From assembly GCA_041394945.1 (NCBI GenBank), contig JAWKHH010000002.1, positions 1,062,501 to 1,126,500 of the forward strand: 64,000 bases of DNA, written 5' to 3'. The translations under genes were made by a program, and so were the position numbers. Shown piece by piece: positions 1 through 9,616 of the stretch (position 1 is its first letter; every line of letters starts with the position of its first letter). Below the pieces are notes generated by a model. That model did no database searches. It saw only the letters and a program-made list of their open reading frames with translations, and was not told the DNA's origin. The DNA comes from Bryobacteraceae bacterium (lineage in GTDB: Bacteria > Acidobacteriota > Terriglobia > Bryobacterales > Bryobacteraceae).

Positions 1-169
1 GCGACTCCTTCGCGGCGCGTTCGGCGTCGAGATGGATCCACTGCTCATCCTCGGTCACGCGCGCGAACTCGGCGATACGCTCCGCGCCGATCGTGTACCA
101 GCGGCTGACGCCGACCTCCTGGCCTACCAGCGACTTTATTTCGTCGATCCCGGCGATCGTCCGCCCCAT
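1..169 (-). CDS. MaoC-family dehydratase (partial, N-terminus only)
   Basis: The minus-strand frame starts with ATG at 169 and runs off the left edge after 56 codons. The visible residues (SLVGQEVG, then SRWYTIGAERIAEFARVT, then EDEQWIHLDAERA) match the start of the MaoC/(R)-specific enoyl-CoA hydratase hot-dog fold, including the conserved 'F A x x T x D x Q W I H x D' stretch where the hydratase Asp/His lie a little further on. The start lies one base after the stop of the Gfo/Idh gene (171), so the two are probably co-transcribed. Family members hydrate 2-enoyl-CoA. The substrate here cannot be judged from the fragment. Confidence 0.75.
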   Translation of the reverse strand, partial: MGRTIAGIDEIKSLVGQEVGVSRWYTIGAERIAEFARVTEDEQWIHLDAERAAKES

Positions 170-170
170 C

Positions 171-1454
171 CTAGACCACGATCTTCCAGGGCTTCCGCTC
201 CTCGCGGGAGAACAACTTCCGCGCCTCGGCCTGCGCCGCCGTCCACTTCTTGGGATCGAAATCCACGCGCAGCCTGGACCGCAGCGCGATGTTGCCAAGC
301 AGACAGGTCGTCGTCGAACGCTGGCAGATCTCGATATCGCTCGCCGGCTTCTGCCGTGTCTTGATGCACTCGAGGAAGTTCGCCCAATGCGCTACGTTCG
401 TGTTGTTCGACGCTTTCACCTCGCGCTCGGTGAACTCGGAGCCCTTCTGCGGCACGTAGTGGTAGAGGCTCCGGTCCACGAACAGCGTTCCCTTCGTGCC
501 GTGGAACAGAATGCCGTAGCTCTTTCCGAACATGGATTCGCTGTTGGAGTTCCGGTTTTCATACGTCGCGATGAAGGTCGGGTATTGATACGTCACCACC
601 AGTGTGTCCGGCGTATCGCGGTTATCGGTGAGCCAAAGCTTCTCCCCGATCGCCGTGATCGCCGTGGGCATCGCTTCGTCGAAAGCCATCTGCACGATGT
701 CGAGCAGGTGGATGCCCCAATCGGTCATCATTCCGCCCGCGTAGTCCCAGAACCAGCGGAAGTGCGAAAACGCCTTCGGGTCCACGCCGAACCGGTTCGC
801 GTTGAAGGCATGCATCGGGGCCGGGCCGAGCCACAGATCCCAATCGAGATCCGCCGGCGGCTGCGCGTCGGCCGGGTTCCCGATGCCCTCCTTCGGCATG
901 AAACCGTAGTTCCAAGTCCGCACGAACGTCACTTGCCCCAGCTCACCGCTGCGTACCAATTCCGCCGCTTTCTGGAAGTGCGTTCCGGAGCGCTGCATCG
1001 TCCCGGCCTGCACCACGCGCCGGTACTTGCGCGCCGCCTGTACCATCTTCGCGCCCTCGTCCACGGTCACGCAGATCGGCTTTTCCACGTAGACGTCCTT
1101 GCCCGCCTTACACGCTTCCACGGTCATGTAGGCGTGCCAATGGTCCGGCGTCGAGATGCAAACCGCGTCGATCGTCTTATCGGCGAGGATCTCGCGAAAA
1201 TCCTTGATGCCCTTTGCCTTTCCCTCCGTCATCGCGACGGCCTGATCGAGGTGCGGCTTGTAGACATCGCACACGGCGGCGATTTCCAGGTTGTCCTGCT
1301 TCATCGCCGCGTTCATGTTGCCGCGGCCCATGCGGCCCATGCCGATGAACGCCGCGCGCACACGGTCGTTGGCGCCCTTTACTCTACCCGTGAAGAGAGA
1401 CGTCGTCAGGGCGGCGCCCGCCGACTTGCGGAGAAAATCGCGACGAGGATCCAT
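171..1454 (-). CDS. Gfo/Idh/MocA-family oxidoreductase with Tat signal
   Basis: This 427-residue protein begins with a twin-arginine signal (RRDFLRKSAGAALTTSLF), so export in folded form is expected. A Rossmann motif follows (FIGMGRMGRG), then the family's catalytic-region signature EKPICVTVDEGAKM near residue 120, and a C-terminal Gfo/Idh substrate domain rich in Trp. Secreted, Tat-dependent Gfo/Idh proteins are abundant in Acidobacteria and Planctomycetes and are thought to act on sugars or related polyols using tightly bound NAD(P). The start is fixed by the signal peptide. The gene is followed at 1 bp by a MaoC gene and preceded by an enolase-superfamily gene, which suggests a small catabolic cluster. 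The substrate is unknown. Confidence 0.9.
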   Translation of the reverse strand: MDPRRDFLRKSAGAALTTSLFTGRVKGANDRVRAAFIGMGRMGRGNMNAAMKQDNLEIAAVCDVYKPHLDQAVAMTEGKAKGIKDFREILADKTIDAVCISTPDHWHAYMTVEACKAGKDVYVEKPICVTVDEGAKMVQAARKYRRVVQAGTMQRSGTHFQKAAELVRSGELGQVTFVRTWNYGFMPKEGIGNPADAQPPADLDWDLWLGPAPMHAFNANRFGVDPKAFSHFRWFWDYAGGMMTDWGIHLLDIVQMAFDEAMPTAITAIGEKLWLTDNRDTPDTLVVTYQYPTFIATYENRNSNSESMFGKSYGILFHGTKGTLFVDRSLYHYVPQKGSEFTEREVKASNNTNVAHWANFLECIKTRQKPASDIEICQRSTTTCLLGNIALRSRLRVDFDPKKWTAAQAEARKLFSREERKPWKIVV

Positions 1455-1486
1455 CTCCGCGATTATAACGCCGCCTCTTCGGAGGC

Positions 1487-2626
1487 TCAGCCGATCCGGT
1501 ACTTATCCAGCGCGGCCTCGTCGAGCGAAACACCCAGACCGGGCTTCGACCCGATCTCGAACCACCCATCCTTCACGGTGAACCGCTCCGCCATGCAATC
1601 GTCGGCCAGCACGTGCGAAATCGCGATCGCGTACTGGAGGCCTTCATACGCCGCCACTTGGTGCGCCTGGAACACCTGAGCGATGCCGTTATCGATCGAA
1701 TGCTCGATCCACACCGGCGCCTTCGCCGCCGCCGCGCGGTCGGAAAGAGTCTTCGTGTACGTTCCGAGCTTCGGCGCCCCGGCGATCCAGGCGTCGAGCA
1801 GCCCCTCCTTCGTCCACGTCTCCAACTCGCCAGAGACGATCATCGCGTCCACGTGCTCGGCGATCATCAATGGAAACTTGCCGTCGCGCCGCAGCTTGCG
1901 CAGCGCCCGGTAGCCATCCACGTTCGTTCGAGCGAATGGAGATTCGATTGCGAAGTAGTTCGGAAACTTCGCGAGCTCCCGCGCAACCTCGACGGTCTTA
2001 TCCACCGTCGCCCACGTCGCGTTGGCGTCGGCCCAGACCTTCATCGATTTCGGAATCGCTCCGCAGATCGCCTCTGCCTGCGCGATCGGATCCTCCCACG
2101 GGCGCGCCTTCACCTTGTGAATCCGGTAGCCGAGCGACGCCCCAAGCTTCGCCTCCGATGCCATCAGCGCCGGTGGGAAGCACTGGCTCCACCACGTCGG
2201 TTGAACCTTCGTCCGAGCCTTCGGATTCAATAGTCGCGCCACGGGTACGCCCGCCGACTTCCCCATCAGATCCGCCACCGCGATCAGAATTCCGCGCAGG
2301 TCGTCGTTCGCGAGGTAGTCCTTCGGCTCGCGGCCCATCATCGCCTTGAGCTTCTGCTCGGCCTGCGCGCGGGGCATCTTCGCCTCGCCGATACCGGTCA
2401 ACCCGCCGGCAGAGTGAAGCCGGACGAACGTCAGCTCATAGTCGCGCTGGTCGCGCTTCTGGTGCTCCCAACTACGCGTCCAAGCCTCGCGGACCCGTTC
2501 GGCGAACGGCACGCGTACCGCAAACAGTTCGTACCTGGACAGTTTCAGGTCTGCCGCCCGCGCCGGCAAAGCGCGGGTCAACGCCGCGGCGAGTGGAGAT
2601 CGAAGAGCCAGTTCCCGGCGTGTCAT
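1487..2626 (-). CDS. Enolase-superfamily (mandelate racemase/muconate lactonizing) enzyme
   Basis: This 379-residue protein has an N-terminal capping domain and a C-terminal TIM barrel. Visible barrel motifs are the K-x-K pair (HKVKAR), metal ligands in WADANATW, IESPF and MIAEH, and a late His in WIEHSIDNG. These are the MR/MLE-subgroup acid/base and Mg ligand positions. The ATG at 2626 is chosen because it puts a Tat-like TRRELALRS leader at the front. The frame is open further upstream to 2845, but that part is low-complexity and has no homology-like features. Superfamily members abstract a proton alpha to a carboxylate (dehydration, racemisation or cycloisomerisation). The exact substrate cannot be read. 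It is adjacent to the Gfo/Idh gene on the same strand. Confidence 0.85.
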   Translation of the reverse strand: MTRRELALRSPLAAALTRALPARAADLKLSRYELFAVRVPFAERVREAWTRSWEHQKRDQRDYELTFVRLHSAGGLTGIGEAKMPRAQAEQKLKAMMGREPKDYLANDDLRGILIAVADLMGKSAGVPVARLLNPKARTKVQPTWWSQCFPPALMASEAKLGASLGYRIHKVKARPWEDPIAQAEAICGAIPKSMKVWADANATWATVDKTVEVARELAKFPNYFAIESPFARTNVDGYRALRKLRRDGKFPLMIAEHVDAMIVSGELETWTKEGLLDAWIAGAPKLGTYTKTLSDRAAAAKAPVWIEHSIDNGIAQVFQAHQVAAYEGLQYAIAISHVLADDCMAERFTVKDGWFEIGSKPGLGVSLDEAALDKYRIG

Positions 2627-2762
2627 ATTGCATACCATCGTATCCGCATTTCCATGAGAGAACCCGCCGCTGCCGCCCACTACCTTCACATGCCGGACAA
2701 GGCCGCCCCTCGGTTTCGCCGCGCCTGCGCGCCGGGCGAAGGGTTCCCACGGTTTCGCGGGA

Positions 2763-3380
2763 TTGACCGCGGTTGACCGGCCTTCGAAAGGACTCGCTGA
2801 AAACGCAAATGGCAAAGAAAATTCCACATCACTCGATGTTCCCAATGTTCTGATCGAACGCCGAATTCATCTCATCCGTGGCCACAAGGTGATGCTGAGC
2901 GGCGACCTCGCGGATCTTTGTCTTGTCGAGACCCGTGCGTTGGTACAAGCGGGGAAACGCAATCGCAGCCGCTTCCCCGAGGACTTCATGTTCCAGCTCG
3001 ACGTGGCCGAGTTCGGGATAGTGAGATCACAAAACGTGATTTCAAGTTGGGGCGGTGCGCGCCGCTCCACGCCGTGCGCATTCTCGGAACTGGGCGTCGC
3101 GATGCTCTCTTCCGTACTCAAGAGCCCGCGGGCGATTCAGGCCAATATCATCACTATGAGAGCGTTCGTGGAGTTGCGCGAGGTGATGGCGGCTCATCGG
3201 GAGCTGGCCGGCAGAATCGAGCGTCTCGAGCGGAAGTACGATCAACACGACCGGGAACTCCAGTCCGTGTTCACCGCGATCAAGAATCTCCTCCAGCGCG
3301 ATCAGACCGCTTCCAAGCGCCGGATCGGTTCTCCGGAGTCGGCGCCCGAACCCGCGAAGGGCCAGCGCCGCGTACGCTGA
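2763..3380 (+). CDS. ORF6N-domain protein (start uncertain, possible frame defect)
   Basis: Residues from about 30 to 145 match the ORF6N domain: IERRIHLIRGHKVML, VETRALVQAGKRN, RFPEDFMFQL, SSWGG and GVAMLSSVLKSPRAIQANI. This is followed by a coiled-coil-like segment (ELAGRIERLERKYDQHDREL) and a basic tail. ORF6N is a DNA-associated domain of phage and host proteins, sometimes linked to mobile or addiction genes. The frame has no ATG before the domain. TTG at 2763 is the only usual start, while an ATG at 2809 in the neighbouring frame encodes MAKK and would join the domain if the A run at 2818-2821 had one more base. The usual 'LYGVETR' is here LCLVETR. Function unknown, perhaps a decaying gene. 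Confidence 0.7.
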   Translation: MTAVDRPSKGLAENANGKENSTSLDVPNVLIERRIHLIRGHKVMLSGDLADLCLVETRALVQAGKRNRSRFPEDFMFQLDVAEFGIVRSQNVISSWGGARRSTPCAFSELGVAMLSSVLKSPRAIQANIITMRAFVELREVMAAHRELAGRIERLERKYDQHDRELQSVFTAIKNLLQRDQTASKRRIGSPESAPEPAKGQRRVR

Positions 3381-3428
3381 GATCCCCTTCCGCCGCTCGC
3401 GATACCATTGGATCACGAGTACAATCCC

Positions 3429-5651
3429 ATGAAGTTTCCGATCGCCCTGCTCCTGGCGTACCTCACAGCCGCTGCCGCGCCGCGGCCCATGACGTTCCTC
3501 GACGTGGCCGGCATGCGCTCGGTCTCGAAGCCCGTTATCAGCCCCGACGGCAGACGCGCCGTCTATTCGCTCTCATCGCCGGATTGGAAGGAGGGCAAGT
3601 CCTTTTCCGATATCTACCTCGTGCCCACCGCCGGGGGCCCGGCCGCCGCTCGCCGGCTCACGTTTACAGCCGGCCGAAACGAGACGGACCCACAATGGTC
3701 CCGCGATGGCGCCTTCATAGTCTTCGAGTCGAACCGCGAGGCTCCCTCGAACAAAGAGAAGCAGACGCAGCTTTATGCCATTCGTCCCGATGGCGGCGAA
3801 GCCCGGCGGCTCGGCGATCACAAGGACGGCGCCCAAGGTGGTGCGTTCTCTCATGACGGAAAGTGGCTCGCCTATCTTGCCGGCCCTCCAGAGCAGCGCC
3901 AGATCTGGACGATCGCCGCCGCAGGTCTCCACTCCGCCGAGCCTCGGCAACTCACCAGACACGCCACGCCGGTGGAATCCTTCCTCTTCTCCCGCGACGG
4001 CACGCGCATCTACTTCGTCGCGCCCGACGCCGACGACAAGGCCAATAGGGAGCGCATCCGCAAGAAGTTCACCGCTCGCCTTCGCAACGAAGTAACGCCG
4101 CTGCGGCACTTGTGGGCAATCGAACTCGATACCGGCAAGGAACTCCGTCTCACCTCCGGTACGGATTATTCGGTGAGCACCGTGGCGGTCTCGCCAGATT
4201 CGAAGTGGGTCGCCTTCCGCGGCGTGCCGTCGGATCGCTATCTCCGCACGGTCACGGAGTCTCCTACCTACGCCGACCTCTATCTGCTCGAAGCCTCCTC
4301 GGGCCGCATCGAGCGGCTCACCAACAATGTCGACGTCCGCGAGAGCGCCCTTTCCTTTTCGCCGGACGGCGCCGTCATCGCGTTCACGGCGGCTGATGAT
4401 TTCACCTATTTTCGAAACGAGAAGATCTACGTACGGCCCGTCACCGGCGGAGAATGGCGGGAACTCGGCGGCGCCTACGACGAACAGATGGGCCTTGATT
4501 TCTGGTCCACCGACGGCAGAACCATCTACTTCAACGGCGGTCACCGCGCCACCGGACAACTGTTCGCCGTTTCGCTGGCGACAGGTACGGTCCGGCAGGT
4601 GAGCCGCGTCGACGGGGTCCTGTCGGTCGACCGCGACGAAGATACGAATGCCTTCGTGGCTCGTTTCACCGGCCCTGACGCTCCGCCGAACTTCTACGTC
4701 CTCGACGATCCGGAAGATGCGGCCGTGCGGGCAAAGTGGAAACCGCTGACCGACGCCAACCCCCAGGTCCGCGAACTCGCGCTCGGCAAGGTTGAGGCCG
4801 TTCAGTGGAAGTCAACCGACGGCAGGATGATCGAGGGCGTCCTCGTTAAGCCCGTCGGGTATGAGGCAGGCAAACGATATCCGCTGATCGTTCAGATCCA
4901 CGGCGGCCCGGCTGGCGCGTCCACGTTGGCATTCAACGCGAGTCACGGTACCTACTCGCATATCTATGCCGGGGCCGGCTACGCATGCCTCCTGCCGAAC
5001 TACAGGGGCTCCTCGAACTACGGCCAGCGTCATCGCATGGAGATCTCGGGCGACTATTTCCGCCTCGGCTACGACGACATCATGACCGGCGTCGACCACC
5101 TCATCGCGCAAGGCATCGCCGATCCGGACCGTCTCGGCGCCATGGGCTGGAGCGCCGGCGGACACTGGTCCAACTGGATCCTCACTCACACAGACCGCTT
5201 CAAGGCGATCTCTTCCGGCGCCGGCGCGATGAATTGGATCTCCATGTACGCGCAGTCCGACGTGCAGCGCAATCGCGAATTCTACTATCAGGGTCCACCC
5301 TACGATCGGTTCGAACACTACTGGGATGTCTCCCCGTTGAAGTACATCAAGAACGCCAAGACGCCGACACTGATCCACGTCGTCGACGGTGACCCGCGCG
5401 TTCCCCGGCCGCAAAGCGAAGAGCTGCACATGGCTCTTCGGAAGCTTGGCGTTCCCACCGAATTTCTGGTCTACCCAGGGAGCACGCATGGCATTCCCGA
5501 CGCCCGCAATCAAATGGTGAAGATGAAGGCAGAGTTCAATTGGTTCGAACGCTACATTCGCGGCCGGCAGACCTGGCTCGACTGGCAGGAACTGCTCGAT
5601 ACGCTCGACGATTCTTCCGAGCCCGCCAAGACCTCGGACGCCGAACGCTGA
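3429..5651 (+). CDS. Secreted S9-family serine peptidase (prolyl oligopeptidase/acylaminoacyl-peptidase type)
   Basis: This 740-residue protein has a short signal peptide (MKFPIALLLAYLTAAAAP), which selects ATG 3429 over an upstream in-frame start at 3408. A seven-bladed WD40-like propeller covers roughly residues 30-450 (repeated S-P-D-G blades). The C-terminal alpha/beta-hydrolase domain has the nucleophile Ser575 in GWSAGG, Asp655 in DGDPRVP and His687 in STHGIP. The stretch NYRGSSNYG ahead of the nucleophile is typical of S9C. It should cleave short peptides in the periplasm. Its stop lies 3 bp before the GTG start of the oxidoreductase gene that follows, so the pair is probably co-transcribed although no functional link is obvious. 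Confidence 0.92.
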   Translation: MKFPIALLLAYLTAAAAPRPMTFLDVAGMRSVSKPVISPDGRRAVYSLSSPDWKEGKSFSDIYLVPTAGGPAAARRLTFTAGRNETDPQWSRDGAFIVFESNREAPSNKEKQTQLYAIRPDGGEARRLGDHKDGAQGGAFSHDGKWLAYLAGPPEQRQIWTIAAAGLHSAEPRQLTRHATPVESFLFSRDGTRIYFVAPDADDKANRERIRKKFTARLRNEVTPLRHLWAIELDTGKELRLTSGTDYSVSTVAVSPDSKWVAFRGVPSDRYLRTVTESPTYADLYLLEASSGRIERLTNNVDVRESALSFSPDGAVIAFTAADDFTYFRNEKIYVRPVTGGEWRELGGAYDEQMGLDFWSTDGRTIYFNGGHRATGQLFAVSLATGTVRQVSRVDGVLSVDRDEDTNAFVARFTGPDAPPNFYVLDDPEDAAVRAKWKPLTDANPQVRELALGKVEAVQWKSTDGRMIEGVLVKPVGYEAGKRYPLIVQIHGGPAGASTLAFNASHGTYSHIYAGAGYACLLPNYRGSSNYGQRHRMEISGDYFRLGYDDIMTGVDHLIAQGIADPDRLGAMGWSAGGHWSNWILTHTDRFKAISSGAGAMNWISMYAQSDVQRNREFYYQGPPYDRFEHYWDVSPLKYIKNAKTPTLIHVVDGDPRVPRPQSEELHMALRKLGVPTEFLVYPGSTHGIPDARNQMVKMKAEFNWFERYIRGRQTWLDWQELLDTLDDSSEPAKTSDAER

Positions 5652-5654
5652 TTC

Positions 5655-8600
5655 GTGCGGCTCACCGATAAATACACCGCCGAGAGCGGGGTCGTCTACC
5701 TCACCGGCATCCAGGCGCTGGTGCGACTGGCGCTTGAACAGATGCGCCTGGACCGGGACGCCGGACTCCGCACGGGCTGCTACATCACCGGGTATGAGGG
5801 GTCGCCGCTGGGTGGGTACGACTTCGCCCTTGCCCGCGCCGGCAGCCTGCTCCGCGAGCACGACATTCATTTCCGCCCGGCGATGAACGAGGATCTCGCC
5901 GCAACATCGATCTTCGGAACACAAATCGTCAACGTCCTTGGCGACAAAGGGAAGCCCGCCACAGATGGCGTGGTCGGCATCTGGTACGGCAAGGGACCCG
6001 GCGTCGATCGTTCCGGCGACGCCCTCCGGCATGCCAACCTCTCCGGTACTCCGGGTCTGAGCGCGGCGTTGGTGCTCGCCGGCGACGATCACCCTTGCAA
6101 GAGTTCGTCCATTCCTCACCAGAGCGATTTCTCGCTCTACAACGTCAACATCCCGATCCTGTTCCCCGGCAACGCTCAGGAGATCCTCGACTACGGGCTT
6201 TATGCGATCGCGCTATCGCGCTACTCCGGCGCCTGGACGTCTCTGAAACTACTGACGCAGACCTGCGACGGCGGAGGCGCCGTGGAGATCGACCGTTCCC
6301 GGTATCGCTACGCTTCGCCCCCCGGCTATCAGAAGCGAACCGACGCGCGCCTGGTGCCGGGCATCGCGCTCGGCCTGGAGCACGAGGCCAATGTGCATCG
6401 GCTCGCCGCGGTGCTCGAGTTCGGCCGCGCCAATCCGGTGAACCGCTGGGTGGGCGGACGGAACGGCGTCACCACCGGTATCGTCACCGCCGGCAAGTAT
6501 TATTACGACGTGATGCAGGCCCTTGCGGCCAGCGGCATCGCCGAAGACGACCTCGACGCGATGGGCATCTCCATCGCCAAGTTCGGCATGACGTATCCGC
6601 TCGAGCCAGGCTTCGTGCGCGACTTCGCAGATCCGCTCGAGACCATCGTCGTCGTGGAGGAGAAACGCAGCTTCGTCGAATTGCAGCTTCGCGAGGCTCT
6701 GTTCAATCTCTCCGAGCACCCGATGATCCTCGGCAAGCGCGACGAATCCGGCGCTTCGCTGTTTCCGCCGACGGGCGAACTCGACCCGGATCGGATTCTT
6801 GAGGGCCTCGCCCGCGCGATTCCGGAGTTGGGCGGCCACCCGGGAGTCCGGCGCCGCCTGGCCGAAGTCGAAGCCGCCCACGCCCGGCCGATCGAGCTCA
6901 AGACGTTTCGCGCGCCCAACTACTGCTCGGGCTGTCCGCACAACCGAAGCACCCTTTTGTTCGAGGGACAGGCGGCGGGTGGCGGCATCGGTTGCCACGG
7001 GATGGGCTTCCTGCTCGAAGATGCGGATCGCGGCTACTCGTTCGCCACGCAGATGGGCGGCGAGGGAGCGGCCTGGTTCGGCATGGCCCCGTTCGCCGGC
7101 CGCGACCACATCTTCCAGAACATCGGTGATGGCACCTACTTCCACTCGGGTTCGCTCGCCATTCAGGCAGCCGTCGCGAGCGGCGTCAATATCACCTACA
7201 AGCTCCTCTACAACGGGCACGTGGCGATGACAGGCGGGCAGGACGCGGTGGGGGCGATCCCGATTCCCGCCCTCACCCGCAAGCTCGAGGCCGAGGGCGT
7301 CCGGCGGACGGTGATCGTCGCCGAGGATCCGGATCGCTATTCGGGCGCGGCGGGACTTGCGGCCAACGCATCGGTGCGGGGCCGCGCGGAGTTCGAGGCG
7401 GTGACACGGGAACTCGAGAAGACGGCCGGCGTAACCGTACTGATCTACGACCAGGAGTGCGCGGCCGAAAAGCGCCGTGCCCGGTCGCGCGGGAAGTACG
7501 CGGAACCGGCGCGCCGGCTGGTGATTCACGAAGAGGTTTGCGAGGGATGCTGGGATTGCGTGCGTCAGTCCAACTGCATGAGTCTCCAGCCGGTGGAGAC
7601 GCCGCTCGGCGAGAAGATGCGCATCCATCAGCCGAGCTGCAACAAAGACTACTCGTGCGCGCTCGGCGATTGCCCCTCGTTCGTAACGGTGAACGTCAAA
7701 CCAGGGACTGGGCTTCGCAAGGAGGAGCCGGCGGCCATCGACACGGCGAACCTTCCCGCCCCGCCCCCGTTCCCGGACCTGGCGGGCGGCTACCGCATCC
7801 TCAGCCCGGGAATCGGCGGAACGGGTGTCGTGACGATCAACGCGCTGCTCGCCGCCGCCGCCGTCATGGATGGTTTGCACGCGATCACGCTCGATCAGAC
7901 TGGGCTCGCGCAGAAAGGCGGGGCTGTCGTTTCCCACCTCCTGCTCAGCCGGGCGCCGCTTGAGGCTGCGGCCAAAACCAACGCCGCCTCAGCCAGTCTG
8001 GTTCTGGCGTTCGACCTCGTCACTGCGCTCCAGCCCGATCAACTGCGCTGTCTTGCCTCGGACCGGACGCGCGCGGCCGTCAACCGGAAGGTGACGCCCA
8101 CTGCGGAATCGATCCGTAAGCGTTTGCCCGTCGAGGTCAACCCCGCGGGCCGGCTCAAAGCCTACGCGATTCCGGGAGCCGTGGTGGAATGCGACGCGGC
8201 GGGGCTCTCCGAACGCCATTTCGGGACGCACATGATGACGAACATGATCCTGCTCGGGGCCGCCTGGCAGGTTGGGTTTGTGCCCCTCACCCTAGCGTCG
8301 ATCGAGGCGGCCATCCGGCTGAACAACGTTGAAATAGAACGAAATCTGCAAGCGTTCGCCCTCGGCCGGCACGCCGCAATCCGAAGGAACGAACCAAACG
8401 ATGGCCCGGAGCCGCCACGCTCCCCGGACTACGACTCCCGCCTCCGCGACTACCAGGACTCCGGGTACGCGGTGCGGTTCCGCGACTTCGTCGAGCGCGT
8501 GCGGGCTCGACGTCCGGACTTGGCCGAAGCCGCGGCCCGCGGCATGTTTCGGCTAATGGCCGTGAAAGACGAATACGAGGTGGCGCGGATGCTTTCGAGC

Positions 8601-9014
8601 CCGGCATTTCGGCGCGGCCTTGATGAGCAGTGGGAGGCGGTGGAATCGATCGCGTTCCATCTGCACCCGCCGCTGCTGCGCCGCCTCGGCCGAACCGCGA
8701 AGGTCGAACTTGGCGAGTGGGCGTTGCCGCTCCTGCGGGTGCTGGCCGCGTTGAAGTTCGTGCGTGGGACGCGTTTCGATGTTTTCGGCTACACGGCTCA
8801 CCGCCGCCTCGAGCGCAGCTTGCCGGCATGGTACGAGAAGGCGGTGATCGAAGCGCTGGACTGGCCGGACCCGGACGCGGTTGACGAGGTAGTGGGGCTG
8901 GCCGATACGATTCGGGGCTACGAAGGGATCAAAGAAGCGAAGATCGCGGCCGCCAAGTCTCGCCTGGAATCGCTGCGGTCCACGGTGCGCACAGTGGTCG
9001 CGGCGGGTGCCTGA
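5655..9014 (+). CDS. Fused indolepyruvate ferredoxin oxidoreductase-type 2-oxoacid:acceptor oxidoreductase
   Basis: This 1119-residue cytoplasmic enzyme combines the alpha and beta parts of the IOR family in one chain. In order: an N-terminal thiamine-pyrophosphate pyrimidine domain (YITGYEGSPLGGYD, RPAMNEDLAATSIFGTQ), the TPP-binding domain starting at the CSGCPHNRS motif and including IGDGTYFHSG, an iron-sulfur segment (HEEVCEGCWDCVRQSNC followed by CNKDYSC), and a C-terminal gamma-type domain (GIGGTGVVTINALL, DQTGLAQKGGAV). Family members oxidatively decarboxylate aryl or branched 2-oxoacids to acyl-CoA and pass electrons to ferredoxin. The GTG start follows the S9 stop by 3 bp. The length is as expected for the roughly 1150-residue fused subclass. 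Confidence 0.92.
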   Translation: MRLTDKYTAESGVVYLTGIQALVRLALEQMRLDRDAGLRTGCYITGYEGSPLGGYDFALARAGSLLREHDIHFRPAMNEDLAATSIFGTQIVNVLGDKGKPATDGVVGIWYGKGPGVDRSGDALRHANLSGTPGLSAALVLAGDDHPCKSSSIPHQSDFSLYNVNIPILFPGNAQEILDYGLYAIALSRYSGAWTSLKLLTQTCDGGGAVEIDRSRYRYASPPGYQKRTDARLVPGIALGLEHEANVHRLAAVLEFGRANPVNRWVGGRNGVTTGIVTAGKYYYDVMQALAASGIAEDDLDAMGISIAKFGMTYPLEPGFVRDFADPLETIVVVEEKRSFVELQLREALFNLSEHPMILGKRDESGASLFPPTGELDPDRILEGLARAIPELGGHPGVRRRLAEVEAAHARPIELKTFRAPNYCSGCPHNRSTLLFEGQAAGGGIGCHGMGFLLEDADRGYSFATQMGGEGAAWFGMAPFAGRDHIFQNIGDGTYFHSGSLAIQAAVASGVNITYKLLYNGHVAMTGGQDAVGAIPIPALTRKLEAEGVRRTVIVAEDPDRYSGAAGLAANASVRGRAEFEAVTRELEKTAGVTVLIYDQECAAEKRRARSRGKYAEPARRLVIHEEVCEGCWDCVRQSNCMSLQPVETPLGEKMRIHQPSCNKDYSCALGDCPSFVTVNVKPGTGLRKEEPAAIDTANLPAPPPFPDLAGGYRILSPGIGGTGVVTINALLAAAAVMDGLHAITLDQTGLAQKGGAVVSHLLLSRAPLEAAAKTNAASASLVLAFDLVTALQPDQLRCLASDRTRAAVNRKVTPTAESIRKRLPVEVNPAGRLKAYAIPGAVVECDAAGLSERHFGTHMMTNMILLGAAWQVGFVPLTLASIEAAIRLNNVEIERNLQAFALGRHAAIRRNEPNDGPEPPRSPDYDSRLRDYQDSGYAVRFRDFVERVRARRPDLAEAAARGMFRLMAVKDEYEVARMLSSPAFRRGLDEQWEAVESIAFHLHPPLLRRLGRTAKVELGEWALPLLRVLAALKFVRGTRFDVFGYTAHRRLERSLPAWYEKAVIEALDWPDPDAVDEVVGLADTIRGYEGIKEAKIAAAKSRLESLRSTVRTVVAAGA

Positions 9015-9016
9015 AC

Positions 9017-9616
9017 TCAGCCGGCGATGCGAATCGGGGCCCGGTCTTCCACCATCGCCCGCGCCATGGCGCGCACGGAGTCTCTCCCGAACTGGCGTTG
9101 GAGCAGCCGTGCGAGTGGATACCCGGCCCATCCGATCCAATGGCGGGCGACGGAGAACGAACTGATCTCATACCAGACGCTGTCGTCGTCGCGCCAGTCC
9201 ACCAGGAACTGTTCCTCGCCGCGGGCCACGTGGTCGAGCAGCGTCCCGTAGGCGAACCCAAAACGCCGGGGTTCGTCGATGACGTAGACGATCCGCGCGG
9301 CGTTCAAAGTCCAGAACCAGTACTGATGGGTTACGATTCCGACGACGACTCCGGGCTGGATTCGCTTGAAGGGCCAACACAGCCGGACCCAGTCCAGGGA
9401 GAACATCCGCCAATCGCGCAGCGATTTCCGGGCGCGCTCGAACGCGGCTTCGCCGGCTCCCAGTTGAACCCGATGCCGGTCGATATGATAGCCGGCGGGT
9501 CTCTTTCCGGACTGTGTGTATCCGGTTTCGGGGTAGGAAAAAGGCTGGAACTGCCGGTCGTTCAGAAAATCGCGAATGCTGGCGGTGTCCGGTTCCCGGA
9601 AACGAATGATGCTCAC
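9017..9616 (-). CDS. DUF1990 (UPF0548) family protein
   Basis: This 199-residue protein matches DUF1990 in its conserved parts: PETGYTQ near the N-terminus, the central FGFAYGTL segment, and the later RGEEQFLVDW, VWYEISSFS and WIGWAGYP stretches. GTG at 9616 is preferred because the frame upstream of it only repeats the NHL gene in another phase, and because the GTGA overlap with the NHL stop (9613-9616) indicates translational coupling. No enzymatic function is established for the family, which has a START/polyketide-cyclase-like character. It is the last gene of a two-gene minus-strand unit and converges with the oxidoreductase at 9014. Confidence 0.85.
   Translation of the reverse strand: MSIIRFREPDTASIRDFLNDRQFQPFSYPETGYTQSGKRPAGYHIDRHRVQLGAGEAAFERARKSLRDWRMFSLDWVRLCWPFKRIQPGVVVGIVTHQYWFWTLNAARIVYVIDEPRRFGFAYGTLLDHVARGEEQFLVDWRDDDSVWYEISSFSVARHWIGWAGYPLARLLQRQFGRDSVRAMARAMVEDRAPIRIAG

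Noticed and set aside
93..1679. Plus-strand open frame of 528 codons
   Set aside because: Arg/His/Leu-rich shadow of the Gfo/Idh gene on the other strand. High-GC DNA gives such frames.
4812..7937. Two long minus-strand open frames (435 and 562 codons)
   Set aside because: Shadows of the S9 peptidase and the 2-oxoacid oxidoreductase. No coherent domains.
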